IMG/VR virus record: IMGVR_UViG_3300030385_001612
Location: 1-27,531 of that record
Strand: one strand, 5' to 3'
DNA length: 27,531 nucleotides
Source: a virus
Part shown: one piece after another, positions 13,851-19,317 of the stretch
Numbering within the stretch: position 1 is the stretch's first letter
Layout of the letters: the number at the start of each line of letters is the position of its first letter
Notes under the pieces: model-generated
Database searches by the model: none
Seen by the model: the letters and a program-made list of their open reading frames with translations, nothing else
What the model was told of the DNA's origin: nothing
Program-made: the position numbers and the translations under genes

Positions 13851-13910
13851 TACACCCTGGCGACCGTAATCTTTGGTTGGTACACCCTGACGACCGTAAT
13901 CTTTGGTTGG
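13851..13910. repeat. Two tandem 30-bp repeats containing CGACCGTA
   Basis: Units 13851-13880 and 13881-13910 differ at one base. Each contains CGACCGTA (13861-13868 and 13891-13898) and ends in CTTTGGTTGG. The same octamer recurs three times just after the small terminase gene and once at 16506-16513. Binding sites for the small terminase or a replication/partition protein are plausible. Confidence 0.65.
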
Positions 13911-13925
13911 TCATTGACGGAGATA

Positions 13926-14387
13926 ATGGGGATATATATCGTGGTGACCATGAAGACCCGCCCCACGATTACACCCAAGCAGAACGCGTTCGCTTCATTC
14001 GTGGCCTCCGGTGACAACAACACGGAAGCCTATCGTAAGGCATACGATACCTCCAAGATGAGCGAACAGGTGATACGGAACTCTGCGTTCAAGCTCTCCA
14101 AGAACGAGAAGGTGAAGACTGCCATCAAGTCTCTGAAGAAAGACACGCAGAAAGAGAGGCGGGCACATCGAAAGCTGACTGGCGACTGGATCATTGAGCA
14201 ATTGCAGGATGAGGCAGCGAACGAGAAGAATCCTGCGGCCAGTCGTATCAGGGCACTGGAATTGCTAGGAAAGAAGATGGGATTCTTTGAGGACAGTACC
14301 CTTGTGACGGTGAAGAACCAGTCACCGGAGGAGATAGAGAAGGAACTAATGGAGAAGCTTGGGGCGATCCTTTCTATCGAAGCCTGA
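13926..14387 (+). CDS. Terminase small subunit
   Basis: The family core begins MKTRPTITPKQNAFASFVASG, then NNTEAYRKAYDTSKMSEQVI and RNSAFKLSKNEKVKTAIKSL. This is the helix-turn-helix type N-terminal region of phage small terminases (Terminase_2-like), which bind the packaging site and feed DNA to the large subunit. The C-terminal half is helical, with EEIEKELMEKLGA as a likely oligomer region. Start: ATG at 13926 has GGAG three bases upstream; ATG at 13950 gives a more typical N-terminus (145 residues) but a weak site, so the start is uncertain. The gene stands alone, 5.2 kb before the large subunit and flanked by repeats, an unusual arrangement. Confidence 0.75.
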   Translation: MGIYIVVTMKTRPTITPKQNAFASFVASGDNNTEAYRKAYDTSKMSEQVIRNSAFKLSKNEKVKTAIKSLKKDTQKERRAHRKLTGDWIIEQLQDEAANEKNPAASRIRALELLGKKMGFFEDSTLVTVKNQSPEEIEKELMEKLGAILSIEA

Positions 14388-14401
14388 CAGCATGGGGGTC
14401 A

Positions 14402-14504
14402 TCTCATTAAGTATTTAATGACGACCGTACCACCCTCGCGGGCGACCGTACCATCCTCGGGGGCTTCTCATTAAGTATTTAATGACGACCGTACCACCCT
14501 CGCG
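14402..14504. repeat. Composite repeat: two palindromes with CGACCGTA motifs
   Basis: Two identical 39-bp copies at 14402-14440 and 14466-14504 (period 64) each hold the palindrome CATTAAGTATTTAATG (14405-14420, 14469-14484) followed by ACGACCGTACCACCCTCGCG. Between them lies a third, similar unit, GCGACCGTACCATCCTCGG. CGACCGTA occurs at 14422, 14443 and 14486. The same two elements occur in the same order upstream of the small terminase (13833-13910), so the gene is bracketed by the array. Confidence 0.7.
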
Positions 14505-14544
14505 CGGGTTGTATCGTTGTAGTCCTGTCCTGTTAAATTTTTTT

Positions 14545-14568
14545 CCTTACACTACGATAGTTGTAAGG
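14545..14568 (+). terminator. Hairpin after the small terminase region
   Basis: CCTTACACTA and TAGTTGTAAGG pair with a one-base bulge around CGA. T-runs lie on either side (14536-14543 and 14581-14596) but not directly after the stem, so termination is possible and not certain. It contains ACTACGATAG, as does the hairpin at 7015-7041. Confidence 0.4.
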
Positions 14569-14596
14569 TTAACCTGATAAATTTTTTAGTTTTTTC

Positions 14597-14881
14597 TTAC
14601 ATCAGTTGGTATTGTGCCCATCTGTTTGCAAAGTGTAAGCCTTGAGTGATATCGTCTGATACTATCTTGCCTTCTTTGTCACGTTCATATGCACCTGTTG
14701 GTGGCCATTGTATGAATCGTATACTAAGAGGTCTTCGACCTGTGCCTATCTTTTTCTTGTGCATATTTTCATATCTGTCGAATTCTGCTTGTGCTTCTTC
14801 TTCTGTTCGATACCATTGTGCTCGGTACATGTTGGCCGGGTCGCTTATTGCCAATGGGTCGGAATATAATAGTCTCCACAT
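14597..14881 (-). CDS. Hypothetical protein, 94 residues
   Basis: ATG at 14881 with AAGGGA upstream; a start at 14986 would overlap the upstream gene deeply. The protein is aromatic and charged, with MYRAQWYRTEEEAQAEFDRY and then RRPLSIRFIQWPP. The spacing of aromatic residues suggests a small folded domain. It is the last gene of the leftward cluster that separates the small and large terminase genes. No family recognised. Confidence 0.55.
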   Translation of the reverse strand: MWRLLYSDPLAISDPANMYRAQWYRTEEEAQAEFDRYENMHKKKIGTGRRPLSIRFIQWPPTGAYERDKEGKIVSDDITQGLHFANRWAQYQLM

Positions 14882-14894
14882 TTTTTTATTTCCC

Positions 14895-15170
14895 TTAGTA
14901 TTTTTCGTAGGAATCTTGTATTTCTTTTTGTTGCTCAGTGGTGAGAGAGTTCCAGAAAGCACGAGGTTGATTGCCATATGAGTCATCCACTATCGGGATC
15001 TCTGTCGTACCATTGGAGCCATCACCACCAAGTGGCTTTGCAGTACCGTTCTTTTCTGTTTCGCTGACGATTTGGTACAGGCGTACATAAGTGCTGTGAC
15101 TTATATCATCTAGGCACTCAGCAATTTCATCTGCTGTCCAGTGCTCTATGCCGTCTGGAATTTTACTCAT
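14895..15170 (-). CDS. Hypothetical protein, 91 residues
   Basis: ATG at 15170; the upstream sequence has only AAGG at about 10 bases. The N-terminal half is acidic and helical (DEIAECLDDISHSTYVRLYQ), followed by a Gly/Asn-rich linker (LGGDGSNGTTEIP) and a short helical end. Three bases separate the start from the stop of the preceding gene. No family recognised. Confidence 0.5.
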   Translation of the reverse strand: MSKIPDGIEHWTADEIAECLDDISHSTYVRLYQIVSETEKNGTAKPLGGDGSNGTTEIPIVDDSYGNQPRAFWNSLTTEQQKEIQDSYEKY

Positions 15171-15173
15171 TGT

Positions 15174-15380
15174 TTATTTGCCTTGGAGTCCAAGTTTATC
15201 CATGCCATCTAGTCTTTTCTTTTGTTCTGCCTGGTCGAGACTGTCCCAGTCATCGGGCCAGTGTATTCCAGGAACTAATTTGTAGAATCTCGCACGTTGT
15301 TCGATGCTTTCGGGGCTGTCACCTTCTGTTGTTGCGAACATTGCGGATACCATTGATGCCATTCTTGCTGTATCAGTCAT
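15174..15380 (-). CDS. Hypothetical protein, 68 residues, no visible SD
   Basis: The ATG at 15380 gives MTDTARMASMVSAMFATTEG. The bases before it are A-rich with no ribosome-binding sequence, and a large hairpin lies 22 bases further upstream. The frame is also open upstream to 15467 but reads through the hairpin, which makes the short form more likely. The C-terminal part has WPDDWDSLDQAEQKK. No family recognised. Confidence 0.45.
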   Translation of the reverse strand: MTDTARMASMVSAMFATTEGDSPESIEQRARFYKLVPGIHWPDDWDSLDQAEQKKRLDGMDKLGLQGK

Positions 15381-15401
15381 AGTTTTTTTTTGTATTGGTT
15401 T

Positions 15402-15460
15402 GTGGGGGTACAGACTTTCTCGTCGGCTGTCTTCTAGCGAGTCTAGCCTGTGTCCCCCAC
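15402..15460 (-). other. Long hairpin ahead of the SD-less gene
   Basis: GTGGGGG (15402-15408) pairs with CCCCCAC (15454-15460), extended by AGACT/AGTCT inside. On the minus strand the stem is followed by an A-rich stretch that leads into the ATG at 15380, not by a T-run, so it is not a standard terminator. It may hold a ribosome-loading or RNA-processing element. Confidence 0.45.
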
Positions 15461-15472
15461 TCTCCAAGTGAA

Positions 15473-16336
15473 TTAGGCTATCTCATTATCTGAGTCGATA
15501 ACATTTTGTAGATGTTGGTTCCAAGCTGATACTTGGTCCTTGTTTCTAACTACCACATCTAGATTGTATTGAGAGGTTACCTCTGCTCTCATGTCATTAC
15601 GCTTTTTACTTAACGTAGTTACCTGTCCTTGTGCTTTGTTCAGACCTGAAATTGTTTTTACCCAGTCTGTACATGCTACCTTAGCTAGATTATCTATCTT
15701 GGCTGTCATATCCTTACTTCTCTGATCAAATGAGACGGTCGAACCTGCTGATCCGTCTTTGGATATGGTCCTTCTATTAGGCTTTAGTATTGCCTGTACT
15801 TGTGAAGGATTTCTGTCGAATAGAGTTAAGGCGTTCGCCCAGTCTGCTCTTTTTCCAGACCATAGTGCGGCTGCCGATGATACCTGTTTCTCTTTGGTTT
15901 CATGGGTTTTATCGTTTCCATTCCATCTACCACCTGCTGCATTCACTACCTCTTCGTACCCAGTTGCGTATACATGGTTGGCGAATGCTTGTCTTGCTTC
16001 TCTTGGTGTGAATGGTTCTCCATCTTTGTCGTGCATCCACTCATCATCCAATTCTACTGAGCATACTCCTAACATGGTTTCACATATAAGCTGAGTTGCT
16101 CTACCCTTTGCCTCGTTTGCTTCCTTGCCTCGTCCAGATGCTTGTGCTGTTTGATAGGCTGCCCTGCTGACCGACTCAATTACTTCGATGGCATCCCAAC
16201 CTTCTGGGTTACCATGGGTGTAAGCGATCTCGGCATTTCTATCGTCACCGACTTGTGCATCTGCCCGAATCTGTGTTGTTACTAGATTCATGCGTTGCGG
16301 TGGTCCTGCGGGTAACTTCGGTTGCTTCGTGGCCAT
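15473..16336 (-). CDS. Hypothetical protein, 287 residues
   Basis: ATG at 16336 is chosen for AAAGGA about 8 bases upstream. The protein is the largest in this cluster. It starts with a Pro-rich segment (KQPKLPAGPPQRMNLV), has a central EWMHDKDGEPFTPREARQA and a Gly/Asn region (NAAGGRWNGNDKT), then a long polar helical C-terminus (NKAQGQVTTLSKKRNDM). No nucleotide-binding, nuclease or membrane motif is visible. A structural or DNA-associated role is possible, but I do not recognise a family. The 245 bases upstream (16337-16581) carry no convincing gene and include one CGACCGTA at 16506. Confidence 0.6.
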   Translation of the reverse strand: MATKQPKLPAGPPQRMNLVTTQIRADAQVGDDRNAEIAYTHGNPEGWDAIEVIESVSRAAYQTAQASGRGKEANEAKGRATQLICETMLGVCSVELDDEWMHDKDGEPFTPREARQAFANHVYATGYEEVVNAAGGRWNGNDKTHETKEKQVSSAAALWSGKRADWANALTLFDRNPSQVQAILKPNRRTISKDGSAGSTVSFDQRSKDMTAKIDNLAKVACTDWVKTISGLNKAQGQVTTLSKKRNDMRAEVTSQYNLDVVVRNKDQVSAWNQHLQNVIDSDNEIA

Positions 16337-16581
16337 TGTTCTATTCCTTTTTGTTGAATGAATCAAGCCAAACTACACTTCCCTTACTAGAAGATGGTTC
16401 GCAGGCAAGTCAAGATCCCGATGCCAGAAGTAAGAAGATAGGACGCCAGTAGACGAGGGAACTTTACTTGACAAGTCCATCTTCGTACCAGAAGGGTTTT
16501 TGTGGCGACCGTATCCCCTTGATATGGTGTTCTTTATTTTTTTAAGTTGTCTTGGTTGTTCTAGTTTTGTTTTGCTGAATC

Positions 16582-16695
16582 TTACCATGGCCAGGTGTTC
16601 ATGATTCTGACCATGGCGAGGATGTATAGTATCGGAAGGAGTATGGCGATTGCTGCCTGGGCTATCTTGGTGTTGGTCCACTGTATCTTTCTCAC
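16582..16695 (-). CDS. 37-residue membrane peptide (GTG start)
   Basis: GTG at 16695 has AAAGGAG 7 bases upstream, an excellent site. The peptide begins RKIQWTNTK, then has a hydrophobic helix (IAQAAIAILLPILYILAMV) and ends RIMNTWPW. A single-pass membrane peptide is expected. It shares a pattern with the membrane proteins upstream in the same cluster. No family recognised. Confidence 0.5.
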   Translation of the reverse strand: MRKIQWTNTKIAQAAIAILLPILYILAMVRIMNTWPW

Positions 16696-16719
16696 TGTTG
16701 TTCTCCTTTGCGCACCCGC

Positions 16720-16896
16720 TTATCTGAGTGATGATCCCATGCGTTCTTTTTGATACTCAATGAACCATTTAGATGACCTCATACGTTCCTCAGTAAGCTT
16801 CTTGTACATGTGATCCCATGTCAGGGTATGTATCGCTAGTCCTAGAAACAGGGACCAGGCAATGAATATCGCTATGATATCGGGCCAGTTGTACAT
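16720..16896 (-). CDS. 58-residue single-pass membrane protein
   Basis: ATG at 16896 with AAGGAG 7 bases upstream; a longer frame up to 16971 lies inside the preceding gene and has no such site. The N-terminal half is a membrane helix (DIIAIFIAWSLFLGLAIHTL), the C-terminal half is charged (KKLTEERMRSSKWFIEYQKE). It follows the zinc-ribbon gene by 11 bases. Function unknown. Confidence 0.55.
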   Translation of the reverse strand: MYNWPDIIAIFIAWSLFLGLAIHTLTWDHMYKKLTEERMRSSKWFIEYQKERMGSSLR

Positions 16897-16907
16897 TTCA
16901 TTTCTCC

Positions 16908-17171
16908 TTAGTTCAGGTGTGGTTTGAAGTTGTCGTCGTTGTCGGGTGTTAATTGTCCTGCATCTTGCCATTCTAAGAATTCTCCTATTGCTTGGTCTAT
17001 CAGCTCTGCCCCTCTGCTGTCATACCATTCAAAGGTGCACTTACTGCAACTTAGTACAGGTATGGCTACTACTATGGTGTCCTTCTTACCTACCTGTATC
17101 ATTGCGTAGTCTCCTCTTTCTGTTACGGTTCCGTCTGCACCACATGAGTCACAGTGAGTCAGGATCTCCAT
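16908..17171 (-). CDS. Small zinc-ribbon protein, YgiT/MqsA N-terminal-like
   Basis: An 87-residue protein with two zinc knuckles: CDSC at 7-10 and CSKC at 42-45. The order CxxCG...CxxC followed by a short acidic helix (ELIDQAIGEFL) resembles the YgiT-type zinc finger seen in MqsA antitoxins and stand-alone proteins. No helix-turn-helix follows and no toxin gene is visible beside it, so an antitoxin role is not supported. Start at the TAATG overlap with the upstream gene, behind GAGGAG. A zinc-bound protein of unknown partner. Confidence 0.6.
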   Translation of the reverse strand: MEILTHCDSCGADGTVTERGDYAMIQVGKKDTIVVAIPVLSCSKCTFEWYDSRGAELIDQAIGEFLEWQDAGQLTPDNDDNFKPHLN

Positions 17172-17551
17172 TAGAACGGCTCCTCGTCTGAGCGTAATAG
17201 GTCGTTGAGTTTCTTCTGGTACTCAGTGTCTGCTCCTTGCCCTTTTGTTCGCTCTTTCCATTCCTGTCTATGCTTGGCGTGTAGGGCGAGTCGCTTCTCC
17301 CACTCCTCGTCTGGCAGGTTGGCAGGTGGGTCGAATGGTGATGGGCTGTCTTCCCATAGGTCTTTCTCCCACTCCAAATGATCCTTGGCGGAGCGATAGT
17401 CAGCCTTGGATATTATCTCCATGTCCGTACCTTGAAGGAGCCAGGTTACGAAGTCTTGGCGGAGTGAGCCGTTGGTGTTACGGCCTATGAGGTATCCGCC
17501 GTATGTTGCTGCTCCGGCTACGATGATGAGGCACAGAAGTTGAGCTAACAT
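17171..17551 (-). CDS. Membrane-anchored protein, 126 residues
   Basis: Starts at 17551, one base after the stop of the small upstream membrane protein. Residues 1-25 form a membrane helix with Gly residues (LLCLIIVAGAATYGGYLIG). The rest is charged and helical, with Pro-rich DSPSPFDPPANLPDEE in the middle and an acidic end. The stop shares one base with the zinc-ribbon start. An inner-membrane anchor with a cytoplasmic coiled region is likely. No family recognised. Confidence 0.55.
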   Translation of the reverse strand: MLAQLLCLIIVAGAATYGGYLIGRNTNGSLRQDFVTWLLQGTDMEIISKADYRSAKDHLEWEKDLWEDSPSPFDPPANLPDEEWEKRLALHAKHRQEWKERTKGQGADTEYQKKLNDLLRSDEEPF

Positions 17552-17552
17552 G

Positions 17553-17669
17553 TTAGTCGTCCTCCCCGATTGTTAGGAACACTGTCCATAGTAGACAGAG
17601 GATGATTGCTAGTATCGCGAACACGAATACTGCACCTGAGTACAGTTGGTAATCTGTAACCTCGTTCAT
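17553..17669 (-). CDS. 38-residue membrane peptide
   Basis: ATG at 17669 within an ATGA overlap with the upstream gene, and AGGAG 7 bases before it. The peptide has a polar start, one long hydrophobic helix (AVFVFAILAIILCLLWTVFL) and an acidic end (IGEDD). The leader GGAGAACCATCATG resembles that of the upstream gene, GGAGACCATCATG. No family recognised. Confidence 0.55.
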   Translation of the reverse strand: MNEVTDYQLYSGAVFVFAILAIILCLLWTVFLTIGEDD

Positions 17670-18064
17670 GATGGTTCTCCTAACCGTGGTGGGGTTACTT
17701 CTGTTGAGGTATCTGCTCGCACCCAATGACCCAAGCCTTTGCCGTCTATTACGAAGTCGCAGAGAGCTTCATGGTCTTCTGAGGAGTGGCACATACTGGC
17801 CTCTGCAAGGTCGAGCGACATCCTTGCTTCCATCTCGGTCCATGCCTCGTCGTTCTTGGGAAAGTCCCATCCATAATAGCTACAGATGTTCTGTATTTGT
17901 TTACGGCTATAGCCATACCGGGCAATGAACCCTTCCCACTCGTCCTTGGAGTAGCCCATATGTTTACTAGCCCACCGTGCGTCGTAGAGGTCGGCTAGGT
18001 ACCAGAGTATCCCGCAGGATAGTGAGATGATCAAAGCGATGATCCATTCGGTGGGTGTAAACAT
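17666..18064 (-). CDS. Membrane-anchored protein, 132 residues
   Basis: ATG at 18064 behind TAGGAGACCATC. Residues about 7-27 are a membrane helix (WIIALIISLSCGILWYLADL). The following domain has aromatic residues (YSKDEWEGFIARYGYSRKQI) and a helical middle with Cys/His (SMCHSSEDHEALCDF). It sits in a run of four membrane-associated genes. Function unknown; an envelope or exclusion role would be a guess. Confidence 0.55.
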   Translation of the reverse strand: MFTPTEWIIALIISLSCGILWYLADLYDARWASKHMGYSKDEWEGFIARYGYSRKQIQNICSYYGWDFPKNDEAWTEMEARMSLDLAEASMCHSSEDHEALCDFVIDGKGLGHWVRADTSTEVTPPRLGEPS

Positions 18065-18073
18065 GATGGTCTC

Positions 18074-18313
18074 CTAAAGGTAAGGGTCGCAACGCTCTTC
18101 AGCCCAAGCGTCTTCGATGCCGACCATGTCGTCGTAGAGGGTTTGGAAGAGGGTGTCATCCTCTACGATATCGTCGATGGTCTTGCCGTCTACGATAGCT
18201 TTGCTGGCTGAACGCAGGACGGACTCCATGACCAGGACAGTGCCGATACGTTTGGTTGCACTGTCAAGTAGGCCAAGTTGGTCGTCGTTGAGGGTATCGA
18301 AGGCGTAGAACAT
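18074..18313 (-). CDS. Hypothetical acidic protein, 79 residues
   Basis: ATG at 18313 behind AAGGAGTCAAC; a longer frame to 18439 runs through the palindrome region and lacks a site. The protein is acidic and helical (DDQLGLLDSATKRIGTVLV, IDDIVEDDTLFQTLYDDM). The palindrome at 18398-18413 lies 85 bases upstream. No family recognised. Confidence 0.5.
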   Translation of the reverse strand: MFYAFDTLNDDQLGLLDSATKRIGTVLVMESVLRSASKAIVDGKTIDDIVEDDTLFQTLYDDMVGIEDAWAEERCDPYL

Positions 18314-18373
18314 GTTGACTCCTTGGTGAAGAGGACGGTTACGAAAACTATGATTAGAGGGTCTCTCTATTCT

Positions 18374-18413
18374 TAACGTGTTGTAACGGGTTGTAATCGT
18401 TAAGTGTTTAATA
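18374..18413. promoter_or_regulatory. Decamer repeats and palindrome upstream of the 79-residue gene
   Basis: The palindrome variant CGTTAAGTGTTTAATA lies at 18398-18413. Just before it are TAACGTGTTG (18374-18383) and TAACGGGTTG (18384-18393), two 10-bp units in helical phase, plus a CTTAACG/CGTTAAG inverted pair (18372-18378, 18398-18404). This is an operator-like cluster in the leader of the leftward genes. Confidence 0.5.
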
Positions 18414-18424
18414 CAGAGGCCACC

Positions 18425-18452
18425 TGGAGGCTTTGACACCCCCAGATGGTAG
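18425..18452 (-). terminator. Possible hairpin after the SSB-tail-like protein gene
   Basis: On the minus strand CCATCTGG and CCAGGTGG pair with one G-U pair around a 12-base loop. No T-run follows, so termination is only possible. Confidence 0.25.
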
Positions 18453-18460
18453 GTTGTGAT

Positions 18461-18877
18461 CTAGAACGGCAGATCATCTTTGATTACACGGCGACCTTGA
18501 CTAGCCCTTGCGAGCCTGTCAGAGGCTTCAAGGTCCAGAGCACTCTCTCGCTCTATTGCACTCGGCATCCCCTCGGCACTGAGCTGTATACCTTCGGAGA
18601 CCATGTAGGTTAGAGCTTCGATCCACATGGCTTTCCGCATCGCAGGGTTGACCTCGAACCTACGGGTAGCCGAAGTGATGTTGACTCGGATAACATCGGG
18701 GTCATCACCGACGGCTAGGTTAGGGTTCCTGCCGACATAGTCATCCCGAAGGAGTTCATACTTGGCACGCACGGCACCGTCGATGTACTCATGGAGACCT
18801 ACGAGAGTGAAGTTATTCTCGACGGCATGGGTTACACAAAGGTTGACCCAGTTGGACACTGCATCGGTGTTGCTCAT
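18461..18877 (-). CDS. Hypothetical protein with SSB-like C-terminal tip DDLPF
   Basis: ATG at 18877 behind TAGGAGCCAATC. The 138-residue protein is helical and polar, with VNITSATRRFEVNPAMRKA in the middle, and ends in KDDLPF. This acidic-Leu-Pro-Phe tip matches the protein-interaction tail of single-stranded DNA-binding proteins. A second protein here (1584-1892) ends in DDGLPW. No OB-fold is obvious in the first 120 residues, so the tip may be used to recruit host SSB partners or to mimic SSB. It is the first gene of the leftward cluster next to the packaging operon. Confidence 0.5.
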   Translation of the reverse strand: MSNTDAVSNWVNLCVTHAVENNFTLVGLHEYIDGAVRAKYELLRDDYVGRNPNLAVGDDPDVIRVNITSATRRFEVNPAMRKAMWIEALTYMVSEGIQLSAEGMPSAIERESALDLEASDRLARASQGRRVIKDDLPF

Positions 18878-19217
18878 GATTGGCTCCTAGAAACTAGAAT
18901 AAAGGATTAACTAACTTCCCTTCTCTTACCAGGAATTCATGAGATTTACGCCGTACCGACGAAGGAGGGGAGAGCGGAAATTTTAGGGATTCCGTACCAC
19001 GAGGTGCTTGGGAGCCTGGAGTTTGTTGCGGAGGTTGTATAGGGGGTACGGTTGTAAAGGTTGTCGAGTTGTCTAGGTTGCGAGTTGTTGGGTGGGTAGT
19101 GACCCCGGCCCCCCCCGCTGGAGACTGAGGGTTTTGCGGTTGTATAAAACACTGTTTTGGATATCCGATGAGCAAAATTTGTACTTTCTGTTACCGACCA
19201 CCATTTACGATGGCACC

Positions 19218-19265
19218 GTATTATCTAACTTGATAATCTATTTTTCTTTTCAAGTTAGATAATAC
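19218..19265. repeat. Perfect 16-bp inverted repeat
   Basis: Left arm 19218-19233 (GTATTATCTAACTTGA) and right arm 19250-19265 (TCAAGTTAGATAATAC) are exact reverse complements around a T-rich 16-base spacer. Either an operator with two half-sites or a stem-loop. It overlaps the predicted -35 box of the packaging operon promoter. Confidence 0.7.
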
Positions 19266-19276
19266 ATCTAGATAAT
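19247..19276 (+). promoter_or_regulatory. Candidate promoter of the packaging/head operon
   Basis: TTTTCA (19247-19252) and GATAAT (19271-19276) are 18 bases apart, a fair sigma-70 pair (4 of 6 and 5 of 6). It is overlapped by the 16-bp inverted repeat and by the palindrome at 19274-19302, which suggests regulation. Transcription would start near 19283. Confidence 0.4.
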
Positions 19277-19302
19277 CTAGACTAGATATCTAAGTCTAGA
19301 TT
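19274..19302. promoter_or_regulatory. AT-rich palindrome at the packaging operon start
   Basis: Arms AATCTAGACT (19274-19283) and AGTCTAGATT (19293-19302) are exact inverted repeats around AGATATCT plus one A. It overlaps the predicted -10 box and transcription start, 16 bases before the first gene, so it is a good operator candidate. Confidence 0.6.
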
Positions 19303-19317
19303 ACTTATATAGATAAT

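Larger units (their letters stand above)
18878..19317. other. 440-base non-coding region between leftward cluster and packaging operon
   Basis: I find no convincing gene. Open frames on the minus strand lack ribosome-binding sites and give low-complexity Pro/Thr/Gly proteins. On the plus strand 19030-19095 is rich in GGTTGT repeats about 9-10 bases apart, followed by a C-rich run (19113-19120). The right half, 19218-19302, is AT-rich with strong inverted repeats. It must hold promoters for both directions. Confidence 0.5.

Noticed and set aside
13851-13910. Possible CRISPR-like array
   Set aside because: The two 30-bp units are directly adjacent with no spacer, and no cas genes are present.
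16373-16681. A 102-codon open frame on the minus strand
   Set aside because: It has no ribosome-binding sequence and overlaps in another frame the 37-residue membrane peptide, which has an excellent site. Composition is unlike a folded protein.
16908-17171. MqsA-type antitoxin in a toxin-antitoxin pair
   Set aside because: Only the zinc-ribbon part is present, no helix-turn-helix follows, and neither neighbour looks like an MqsR-type toxin.
18894-19175. Minus-strand Pro/Thr-rich open frames in the divergent region
   Set aside because: Starts are TTG or GTG without SD, and the frames read through G-rich repeats; treated as non-coding.
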